A stretch of 64,000 bases of DNA, taken from the NCBI RefSeq assembly GCF_900141745.1, contig NZ_FSRM01000001.1, positions 1,736,001 to 1,800,000 of the forward strand. The letters are read 5' to 3'. The position numbers and the translations under genes are program-made. The stretch is from Paraburkholderia phenazinium (GTDB lineage: Bacteria; Pseudomonadota; Gammaproteobacteria; Burkholderiales; Burkholderiaceae). The notes under the pieces are model-generated. The model was not told the DNA's origin. It did not search any database and was given only the letters and a program-made list of their open reading frames with translations. This document shows positions 57,123 through 64,000 of the stretch, one piece after another. Every line of letters starts with the position of its first letter. Positions within the stretch are counted from its first letter, which is position 1.

Positions 57123-58219
57123 CCGGGTCTCGGACGCGTGCGGAATGTTCTAAACTGGCGATTCTAGTGCGACACGACATCCTTCGTGTAGAGGGCGCCG
57201 AAGCTCTTAAAAGCGGCATTACCTAGGTATGGCAAGGCTTTCGCGTAATACTACCTGAGGAATTTTCTCAGGTACAACGGCGGAAATCGCTTGCAAGCAG
57301 CTCTTGTTGGACCACTGTTTTGCGCCGCCAGGAGCTGGATTAACTCAGAAAGCGTTGTATCGTAGCGACACTTCGAAAGGACTGTTGTTACGGTAAATTA
57401 CAGCGCTTAGAACGAAAATAGTGCGTGTCCGCTCCCATCCTCGCGATGGTCGCTTGGTCACGTGCATAAATCTGAACCTAGAGCCCCACGACGGGATAAA
57501 AGCTCTGTATGTCATTGTTCAACTGCGGTGTTTCAGCAGTAGCGAACCGTTTGTACGACCAAGCGTAGCCTAGGAAGACATGCGTCACTGGTAACGGTGG
57601 GGTGTGAAGCTTTTCCGACAATGTAGCCTCCGGAAGGTTTTCGGCAGTTAGGTGTTGCGAAACACTTGGCTGGAAGATCGTCAGCAGCGACGGTCCAGGA
57701 GCTAGGCTGGCCGATATGGTCAATGTAAGTGAACCGCTGATAAACCTCGTTACCAGTGTGGAGCCAAATGCTGCTCGGGCTCTAGTCAAACGGCGCGTGG
57801 CCAGGTTAGTCCACTTAGAATTTGGACTACGTCGTTGAAGTGCCACCGGGGGATAGGCGGGACCTAAGTCGGTCGTGTGACAGGCAGGGAACGTGGTAAG
57901 CCCATATCGTCGCCAATCGAAGCTGATCGGCAAGGTGGATCGCGAGATCCATTGATGGCGGTGCGGGTATGGGAGGACGGAAAAAGCGAATGGCAGCCTG
58001 TAATCGGTTGCATAGGGGTTGGAACATTACCCCACGCGAAAGCGGGCAGACTTTCGTCTGGTCTACCGTCGCAAGACGGCTGACAGACCCTTGAAACTTG
58101 GTGATCCAGACGACCTCGTCGAGATCAATTGAAATTCTCCCTAGCGGGTGCGTATTTTCCCCGCTTGGGGAAGATGCGTCTCCTGTCCGGGATTTTTCTT
58201 GCCCAATAAGGAGAGCAGC

Positions 58220-59920
58220 ATGGAAGAATCCGTCCGAAAGGGCGGATCTGCGCTTTCCCACGCGCCGGACCACTGGCACGCCGTAGATTGGCGTCGGGTT
58301 GAACGGAACGTGAGGGGAATGCAGATTCGAATTGCGAAGGCGACGCAGGAAGGCAACTGGCGTCGGGTGAAAGCCCTACAACGGATGCTGACCCGCACGT
58401 TGTCCGCGAAGCTTTATGCGGTACGACGTGTTACGCAAAATACAGGCGCGAGAACAGCTGGAGTTGATCTCGAACTGTGGGTGACGCCTGAAAGTCGACT
58501 GGCAGCAGTCGACGGGTTGAAGCGGCGCGGATATCGCCCTCTGCCATTACGGAGAGTCTATATCCCGAAGGCCAATGGGAAGGAGCGCCCTCTGGGTATT
58601 CCAACTATGCGAGACAGGGCGATGCAGGCCCTGTATCTACTGGCTCTCGAGCCGGTGGCTGAAACGACGGGCGATCTGAATTCGTACGGATTCAGAAGAA
58701 ATCGCGCGACGGTTGACGCCATGTCCCAGCTGTTCCAATGCCTCAGGCGGGAAGAGTCGTCCGCATGGGTGTTGGAGGCGGACATTAAGGGATGCTTTGA
58801 CCACATTAGCCATGACTGGTTGGAAACCAATGTCGCAATGGACAGCGAGATCCTACGGAAGTGGCTGAAATCCGGTCTGCTTTATCGGGGCCGGTATCAG
58901 GCGACAGAAGCCGGAACGCCACAAGGGGGGATCATTTCCCCGACGCTGGCGAACATTGCGCTGGACGGGTTGGAACGGGACCTTACGAAGCACCTCGGTG
59001 CCAAGTTTGGAATCGGGAAGGCGTCGAAACTAAAAATCCATGTGGTGCGGTATGCGGATGACTTCGTGATTACGGGTATCTCGAAAGAGATCTTGGAACA
59101 AGAGGTCCGGCCCTGGGTGGAAGCATTCCTCGCAATTCGAGGTTTGCAACTGTCTGAGGAAAAGACGCGCATCGTATGCATTGACGATGGTTTCGATTTC
59201 CTAGGGTGGAATTTCCGGAAATATTCGGGAAAACTTCTCATCAAACCGAGCAAGAAAAACGTGAACACGTTTTACCGCAAGGTGGCGGAAACGATCAGCG
59301 CGAACAAGACGATCAAGCAGGCGGATCTGATCCGCAAGCTGAATCCGATGCTGCGCGGTTGGGCACAGTATCACCAACCCGCGGTCGCCAAGCACGCGTT
59401 CATACGCATGGAGCATCTGGTTTTTCAGAGACTCTGGCGATGGGCCAAGAGGCGGCATCCGGACAAGAATACCGAATGGGTCAAACGAAAGTATTTTCGC
59501 TCGGTCGGTGGTCGAAGCTGGGTGTTTGCCACATCTGCAGTACGACAAGACGGTAGCACCGCGATGCTGGAGCTCTATCACATCCGTGGTACCGAGATCC
59601 GGCGACACAAGAAGGTGAGAGGGGAGTTCAACCCCTTTGATCCGGCCTTGGAGCAATACAGTGAGGAGCTGCGACAGAAGCGGATGGAGCGATCCAGAGG
59701 TTATCTGAAACAGTGGTACAAACTGTACACGTCGCAGAACGGCAATTGTGCGCACTGCGGCCATGCTCTCGAGTTTGATACGGGTTGGCACGACCATCAT
59801 CTGGTGTACAGGGTGCATGGTGGTTCCAATGCCTTGTCAAATCGCGTGTTACTTCATCCTGATTGTCACCGGCAAGTGCACGTTGGTAGCATTGCGGTAA
59901 CTAAGCCGGTCCTGTCGTAA
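58220..59920 (+). CDS. ltrA: Group II intron reverse transcriptase/maturase with HNH endonuclease
   Basis: This 566-residue protein has an RT domain ([67 protein letters not shown]) with the catalytic YADD at about residue 277 ([12 protein letters not shown]). A maturase/X domain follows ([18 protein letters not shown]), then a C-terminal HNH endonuclease with [19 protein letters not shown] and [11 protein letters not shown] (about 510-553). It should splice and retro-home its host intron. ATG 58220 has AAGGAG upstream. No frameshift is seen, so it looks intact. Confidence 0.95.
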   Translation: MEESVRKGGSALSHAPDHWHAVDWRRVERNVRGMQIRIAKATQEGNWRRVKALQRMLTRTLSAKLYAVRRVTQNTGARTAGVDLELWVTPESRLAAVDGLKRRGYRPLPLRRVYIPKANGKERPLGIPTMRDRAMQALYLLALEPVAETTGDLNSYGFRRNRATVDAMSQLFQCLRREESSAWVLEADIKGCFDHISHDWLETNVAMDSEILRKWLKSGLLYRGRYQATEAGTPQGGIISPTLANIALDGLERDLTKHLGAKFGIGKASKLKIHVVRYADDFVITGISKEILEQEVRPWVEAFLAIRGLQLSEEKTRIVCIDDGFDFLGWNFRKYSGKLLIKPSKKNVNTFYRKVAETISANKTIKQADLIRKLNPMLRGWAQYHQPAVAKHAFIRMEHLVFQRLWRWAKRRHPDKNTEWVKRKYFRSVGGRSWVFATSAVRQDGSTAMLELYHIRGTEIRRHKKVRGEFNPFDPALEQYSEELRQKRMERSRGYLKQWYKLYTSQNGNCAHCGHALEFDTGWHDHHLVYRVHGGSNALSNRVLLHPDCHRQVHVGSIAVTKPVLS

Positions 59921-59961
59921 TCTTGACGGGACTTCGAAAAGGAAACTTTTAATGTAGGCTT

Positions 59962-60036
59962 GAGCCGTATGCGGGGAAACTCGCACGTACGGTTCTTAGG
60001 GGGCCCTTCTTCCGCAAGGAAGAGGGGCTACCCTCC
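59962..60036 (+). ncRNA. Group II intron domains V and VI
   Basis: Domain V is the 34-nt hairpin at 59962-59995, beginning GAGCCGTATGCGG, with the catalytic AGC triad and a GAAA loop. Domain VI (59998-60034) has AGGG/CCCT and CCCTTCTTCC/GGAAGAGGGG stems with a GCAA loop and a single bulged A at 60030, the branch-point candidate. Six bases follow the bulge up to 60036. Confidence 0.9.
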
Positions 60037-60092
60037 AAGCACTCACCCCAATCTCCGCGTGAACCCTGACGCGGTGCTCAGTCCGATTCTGC

Positions 60093-62399
60093 ATGACCTA
60101 CTCAGACGTTCCCGAAGCGCCAGACACGCCTGAAGCGCCCGAGGCATTCGAGCCGAAGAAGGTGCTCGCGCAGCTACCGCATCTGCCTGGCGTCTATCGT
60201 TATTACGACGCGCATGACGCTGTGCTGTACGTCGGCAAGGCGCGCGACCTGAAAAAGCGCGTCTCGAGCTATTTCACGAAGACGTTGCTGTCGCCACGCA
60301 TCGCAATGATGGTGACGCGGATTGCCCGCATCGAAACCACGGTCACGCGTTCCGAGGCCGAGGCGCTACTGCTCGAAAATAACCTGATCAAGGCACTCAC
60401 GCCGCGCTACAACATCCTGTTTCGCGACGACAAGTCGTACCCGTATCTGAAGCTGACCGGGCACAAGTTTCCGCGCATGGCGTACTACCGGGGTTCGGTG
60501 GACCGCAAGAACCAGTACTTCGGACCGTTCCCGAGTGCGTGGGCGGTGCGAGAGAGCATCCAGATCCTGCAGCGCGTGTTCCAGTTGCGCACCTGCGAAG
60601 ACTCGGTGTTCAACAACCGCACGCGGCCTTGCCTGCTGCATCAGATCGGGCGTTGCACGGCGCCGTGCGTGGGCGCGATCAACGAGGAAGATTACGCACG
60701 CGATGTCGCCAATGCCTCGCGCTTCCTGCTCGGGCGGCAGAGCGAAGTGATGAAGGAGCTCGAAGAGAAGATGCATGCGTTCGCCGGCGAGTTGAAGTTC
60801 GAGCAGGCCGCGGCGGTGCGCAACCAGATGAGCTCGCTTTCGACGGTGCTGCATCAGCAGGCGATTGAAGTGGGCAGCGATAGCGACGTCGACATTCTCG
60901 CGGTCGTCGCTTTGGGTGGCCGCGTGTGCGTGAATCTCGCGATGGTGCGAGGTGGACGTCATCTGGGTGACAAGGCGTATTTCCCGGCGCATGTGGAAAG
61001 CGCGTTGACCATTGATGAAGGCGGTCTCGAAGACGAAGATGCCGATGCGCAAGGTGTATTGAAGGCGGCGGTGGCGCAGGGCCTGCGGGTGGCGGAGGAG
61101 GCCGCATTGGCGAGCGCAGTGGCGAAGCGCAGAGCGGATGCCGCGGACGTTGACGACGACACGATTGATGCTCTGGCGATAGCGCGTGATTTGCCTGCTG
61201 AAACTGATGAGTCCGATGAAACCGCCGAGACCGAGGACGAAATCGCCGATGCGGACGACGAAGCCGGTGAGTCTGTCGATGACGAACCCCAGGACACCGA
61301 CAACGAAGCCGCCGCGACACCCTCCGGCAAGCGCTCGCGCAGTCTCGCGACGGGCATCGAATCAGAAGTGCTCGAAGCTTTCATCGCCCAGCACTACCTG
61401 GGCAACCGCGTGCCGCCGGTGCTCGTGGTCAGTCACGCGCCGTCGAATCGAGAACTGGTCGATCTGCTGATCGAGCAGGCGGGCCACAAGGTCACGGTGC
61501 TGCGCCAGCCTCAGGGACAAAAGCGCGCGTGGCTCGCGATGGCCGAACAGAACGCGCGGCTCGCGCTGGCGCGGCTGTTGTCCGAGCAAGGCTCGCAGCA
61601 ATCGCGTACACGCACGCTCGCCGATACGCTGAGTCTCGAATGCGACGACCTCGCGCATCTGCGGATCGAATGCTTCGACATCAGCCACACGATGGGCGAG
61701 GCCACTCAGGCGTCGTGCGTGGTGTATCACCATCACAAGATGCAGTCGTCTGAGTACCGGCGTTACAACATCACCGGCATTACGCCCGGCGACGACTATG
61801 CCGCCATGCGCCAGGTACTCACGCGTCGTTACGAAAGAATGGTGGCGCAAGCCGCCGCGAACGCCGCGGATGAAGCGCTCGAGCGGCCCGCAGCAGACCC
61901 CGCAGCCGATCCCGCCCTCGCGACCGATGCCGTCGAACCGGCCGCTGGCGGCACGTTGCCGAACATCGTATTGATCGACGGCGGTAAGGGCCAGGTGGAG
62001 ATTGCGCGCCAGGTGTTCACCGAACTGGGTCTCGATTGCGGGATGCTGGTCGGCGTCGCGAAGGGCGAGGGACGCAAGGTCGGCCTCGAAACGCTGGTTT
62101 TCGCGGACGGCCGCGCGCCGCTCGAACTCGGCAAGGAAAGCGCGGCCCTGATGCTGGTCGCGCAGATTCGCGATGAGGCGCACCGTTTCGCGATTACCGG
62201 CATGCGCGCGAAGCGTGCCAAAACGCGGCAAACCTCGCGCCTCGAAGAACTCGAAGGCATCGGCGCGAAACGTCGTCAGCGCTTACTGGCGCGCTTCGGC
62301 GGCTTGCGCGGGGTGGTGGCGGCGAGCATCGACGATCTCGCGAGTGTCGAGGGGATTTCACGCTCGCTCGCCGAGCAGATTTATCGGCAATTGCACTGA
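60093..62399 (+). CDS. uvrC: Excinuclease ABC subunit C
   Basis: This 768-residue protein has the GIY-YIG nuclease ([20 protein letters not shown]), a Cys-rich region ([20 protein letters not shown]), the UVR motif near [21 protein letters not shown], the RNase H-like domain ([28 protein letters not shown]) and HhH motifs ([20 protein letters not shown]). It makes the dual incisions in nucleotide excision repair. It is about 150 aa longer than E. coli UvrC (610 aa) because of an acidic insert at about 336-416 and a Pro/Ala insert at about 590-620. The start lies 56 bp after the intron. Confidence 0.97.
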   Translation: MTYSDVPEAPDTPEAPEAFEPKKVLAQLPHLPGVYRYYDAHDAVLYVGKARDLKKRVSSYFTKTLLSPRIAMMVTRIARIETTVTRSEAEALLLENNLIKALTPRYNILFRDDKSYPYLKLTGHKFPRMAYYRGSVDRKNQYFGPFPSAWAVRESIQILQRVFQLRTCEDSVFNNRTRPCLLHQIGRCTAPCVGAINEEDYARDVANASRFLLGRQSEVMKELEEKMHAFAGELKFEQAAAVRNQMSSLSTVLHQQAIEVGSDSDVDILAVVALGGRVCVNLAMVRGGRHLGDKAYFPAHVESALTIDEGGLEDEDADAQGVLKAAVAQGLRVAEEAALASAVAKRRADAADVDDDTIDALAIARDLPAETDESDETAETEDEIADADDEAGESVDDEPQDTDNEAAATPSGKRSRSLATGIESEVLEAFIAQHYLGNRVPPVLVVSHAPSNRELVDLLIEQAGHKVTVLRQPQGQKRAWLAMAEQNARLALARLLSEQGSQQSRTRTLADTLSLECDDLAHLRIECFDISHTMGEATQASCVVYHHHKMQSSEYRRYNITGITPGDDYAAMRQVLTRRYERMVAQAAANAADEALERPAADPAADPALATDAVEPAAGGTLPNIVLIDGGKGQVEIARQVFTELGLDCGMLVGVAKGEGRKVGLETLVFADGRAPLELGKESAALMLVAQIRDEAHRFAITGMRAKRAKTRQTSRLEELEGIGAKRRQRLLARFGGLRGVVAASIDDLASVEGISRSLAEQIYRQLH

Positions 62400-62587
62400 T
62401 TGCGCGAAATACGGCGCGACCCCTGGTGGGCGCGCGGCATCCGCGCAGCGTCTCATAGGCCAGTTTGACCGATGTTTGTGTGCCGTTTGCGGCCGGTTTG
62501 CCGTGTGTTTGCCGCCTGTTTGCTTGTGGCAGGCCTGATGACACGGCACAATTGCAACTCCTCTCTTGTCAGACCCTGCGCCTGCCC

Positions 62588-63181
62588 ATGCCGTTTAATT
62601 TCCCGATTTTCCTGACGTGGCTGCGGATTGTTCTGATTCCGCTTGTCGTCGGCGTGTTTTATCTGCCAGACATGATGATGAGCCCCGCCCACCGCAATCT
62701 GGCGGCCGCGACGGTTTTCATCCTGGCTGCGCTGACGGACTGGTTCGACGGTTACCTTGCTCGCAAGTGGAATCAGACCTCGGCATTCGGCGCGTTCCTC
62801 GACCCAGTGGCGGACAAGCTGATGGTGACCGCCGCGCTGCTCGTGCTGGTGCAACTGGCGCGGCTCGACTCAGCTATCGCGCTGGTGATCGTCGGTCGCG
62901 AGATTGCCATCTCGGCGCTGCGCGAATGGATGGCGCAAATCGGCGCCTCGAAGAGCGTCGCAGTGAATTCGCTCGGCAAGTTCAAGACTACCTGCCAGAT
63001 GATCGCGATTCCCATGCTGCTGTTCTATGGCCCGCTGCCGCTTGCACCCGGTTTCGCGATCGATACGCGCGTGTGGGGCATGTGGCTCGTCTTGTTGGCG
63101 GCGTTCCTGACCATATGGTCGATGCTTTACTACATGAAGCTCGCGTGGCCGCAGATTCGTGAACGGGGCGGGATCGTGTGA
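62588..63181 (+). CDS. pgsA: CDP-diacylglycerol-glycerol-3-phosphate 3-phosphatidyltransferase
   Basis: This 197-residue membrane protein has the CDP-alcohol phosphatidyltransferase motif at about residues 51-76, DWFDGYLARKW followed by GAFLDPVADK (D-x2-D-G-x2-A-R-x8-G-x3-D-x3-D, all residues present). It makes phosphatidylglycerol phosphate. ATG 62588 begins the family N-terminus MPFNFPIFLTWLRI. It follows uvrC by about 190 bp on the same strand, as in many proteobacteria. Confidence 0.96.
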   Translation: MPFNFPIFLTWLRIVLIPLVVGVFYLPDMMMSPAHRNLAAATVFILAALTDWFDGYLARKWNQTSAFGAFLDPVADKLMVTAALLVLVQLARLDSAIALVIVGREIAISALREWMAQIGASKSVAVNSLGKFKTTCQMIAIPMLLFYGPLPLAPGFAIDTRVWGMWLVLLAAFLTIWSMLYYMKLAWPQIRERGGIV

Positions 63182-63218
63182 GCGAAAACTGTTCGGAAGA
63201 ACACCCGCGTCAAAGGGG

Positions 63219-63247
63219 TTGACACGTTTCAGCGCTTTATACATAAT
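63219..63247 (+). promoter_or_regulatory. Strong sigma-70 promoter of the tRNA-Gly/Gly/Cys operon
   Basis: TTGACA (63219-63224), a 17-bp spacer and CATAAT (63242-63247) are near-consensus. The first tRNA starts about 97 bp downstream of the -10. Confidence 0.85.
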
Positions 63248-63343
63248 CTCGTTTCTCCGATGCACGCAGGTTTGAGTCGGAGTGCAGTAGTTAGCAAATA
63301 AGTTGTAATTGAGTGGCAAATACGCAGTAGATAGCAGCAAAAC

Positions 63344-63419
63344 GCGGGAGTAGCTCAGTTGGTAGAGCGCAACCTTGCCAAGGTTGAGGTCGCGAGTTCG
63401 AGACTCGTCTCCCGCTCCA
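63344..63419 (+). tRNA. tRNA-Gly (anticodon GCC), copy 1
   Basis: This 76-nt cloverleaf begins GCGGGAGTAGCTCAG, has anticodon loop TTGCCAA and an encoded CCA. It is identical to copy 2. Confidence 0.97.
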
Positions 63420-63504
63420 GATTTTTGAAGCAGCGTTTTGTGTGATGCCTTGGCATAGGGCATCAGGTAGTGACGCAGTAGCAGAACGTTGTTAGCAGCA
63501 CCAT

Positions 63505-63580
63505 GCGGGAGTAGCTCAGTTGGTAGAGCGCAACCTTGCCAAGGTTGAGGTCGCGAGTTCGAGACTCGTCTCCCGCTCCA
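63505..63580 (+). tRNA. tRNA-Gly (anticodon GCC), copy 2
   Basis: This 76-nt gene is identical in sequence to the tRNA-Gly at 63344 and lies 85 bp downstream of it. Confidence 0.97.
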
Positions 63581-63694
63581 GACATTCGGGGAAGCAACGC
63601 TTCCCTTTTTGTTTGGTGGACCGACCGGCCATCGAACAAATCTGCGAATCCGTTGTACGTGCAACTTGTTGCGACGGTTCAGCAGTCCGCTTAC

Positions 63695-63768
63695 GGCGCG
63701 ATAGCAAAGCGGTTATGCAGCGGCCTGCAAAGCCGTTTAGGCCGGTTCGACTCCGGCTCGCGCCTCCA
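63695..63768 (+). tRNA. tRNA-Cys (anticodon GCA)
   Basis: This 74-nt cloverleaf begins GGCGCGATAGCAAAG, has anticodon loop CTGCAAA and ends with an encoded CCA. It is the last tRNA of the operon. Confidence 0.96.
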
Positions 63769-63780
63769 GAAGTTAAAAAG

Positions 63781-63815
63781 AAAAGCCCCGACTTGTCGGG
63801 GCTTTTCTTTTTCTG
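63781..63815 (+). terminator. Intrinsic terminator of the tRNA operon
   Basis: AAAAGCCCCGAC and GTCGGGGCTTTTC form a stem with T tract, 12 bp after tRNA-Cys. The remaining 185 bp to the window end shows no clear gene. Confidence 0.92.
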
Positions 63816-64000
63816 CGTCGATTTTTGCGTCTGATTCGATCATCGAGACATGCTTCTCTAACGTGGTGGAGGGCTGTCTGTAGTTGATCAAGAAGGAAAG
63901 CGTAGAGCGACAGGCATATCGGCTCATTGGCAGTCGCGCGAATTCTCGCCCGTAACTATTTGAGAGATCGTTCGCATAACGAAAGAGATACTCACCGAAG

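Larger units (their letters stand above)
57167..60036 (+). mobile_element. Group II intron with encoded reverse transcriptase (about 2.87 kb)
   Basis: The 5' end is GTGCGAC at 57167. The last six bases of the 5' exon, ATTCTA (57161-57166, IBS1), pair perfectly with TAGAAT (57816-57821, EBS1) in the loop of a stem AGTCCA/TGGACT (57808-57828). A second pair, ACTGG (57154-57158, IBS2) and CCAGT (57753-57757, EBS2), lies at the usual spacing. Domain I also carries GGGAACGTGGTAAGCCCAT, a common group II sequence. The maturase gene is in domain IV (58220-59920), and domains V and VI follow at 59962-60036. The predicted 3' end at 60036 reads CCCTCC, lacking the usual AY. The exact ends are inferred. 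Confidence 0.88.

Noticed and set aside
57421..57425. Alternative group II intron 5' end at GTGCG 57421
   Set aside because: The bases before it (AAAATA) do not pair with the EBS1 loop, whereas those before 57167 pair over 6-7 bp and EBS2 also matches there.
57478..57933. A 151-residue open frame on the minus strand within the intron
   Set aside because: It is antisense to intron domain I structural RNA and has no ribosome site or recognisable domain.
63344..63580. Repeated tRNA-Gly as an integration (att) duplication
   Set aside because: Both copies are full-length and only 85 bp apart with no integrase or inserted island between them, so this is a simple tandem tRNA gene pair.
1..64000. 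CRISPR array, prophage, toxin-antitoxin or defence island
   Set aside because: I saw no regularly spaced repeats, phage structural genes, or recognised defence genes. The only reverse transcriptase is the group II intron maturase, not a retron or DRT.

Overview
The window is high-GC chromosomal DNA from a beta-proteobacterium of the Burkholderia/Paraburkholderia type. The reasons are the gene order (plsX-fabHDG-acpP-fabF-rpoE-rseAB-mucD-lepA-lepB-rnc-era-recO-pdxJ-acpS-nagZ), an EF-P of the arginine-32 type next to its rhamnosyltransferase earP, long low-complexity tails on RNase E and RNase III, and the codon usage. Nearly everything is core housekeeping sequence. The one clear mobile element is a group II intron.

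Layout. 1-5.5 kb: 5' part of fumC, a two-HKD phospholipase D-like lipoprotein, a bile-acid/sodium-symporter family carrier, a MATE exporter and a small S4 RNA-binding protein, all on the minus strand. 5.8-8.9 kb: two short secreted Lys/Ala-rich proteins and a UvrD-like helicase preceded by a LexA-type box. 8.9-12.5 kb: an unknown protein, an azlC-azlD pair with an AraC regulator, and creA. 12.7-12.9 kb: two tRNA-Asn genes, each with its own terminator. 13-19.6 kb: fdxA, pncB, a lutC-like gene overlapping an NhaD-type antiporter gene, then a ghrB-like dehydrogenase gene overlapping rmuC. 19.6-27.2 kb: a GNAT/membrane protein pair, molybdenum cofactor genes (moaA-mobA-moeA) and rne, which diverges from rluC. 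27.9-31 kb: rluC, a HAD phosphatase, a Rieske protein and an SppA-type peptidase in one tight run. 31-32.5 kb: a tetrapyrrole-methylase-fold protein and a Maf protein on the minus strand.

32.7-53 kb is one long block of plus-strand genes: yceD-rpmF-plsX-fabH-fabD-fabG-acpP-fabF (fatty acid synthesis), rpoE-rseA-rseB-mucD (envelope stress), a glutaredoxin, lepA-lepB-rnc-era-recO-pdxJ-acpS and nagZ. It closes at a strong bidirectional terminator. Next come an orphan sigma-54 response regulator, csbD, and efp-earP, all on the minus strand. A group II intron of about 2.87 kb (57167-60036) lies between earP and uvrC. uvrC, pgsA and a tRNA-Gly/Gly/Cys operon with a near-consensus promoter end the window.

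I did not find a wholly new multi-gene system. The most useful observations are the intron boundaries fixed by IBS1/EBS1 and IBS2/EBS2 pairing (with an atypical 3' end and a long 5' RNA part), the LexA-like box at the UvrD-type helicase gene, the EF-P/EarP pair, the RNase E tail architecture, and several uncharacterised small proteins.
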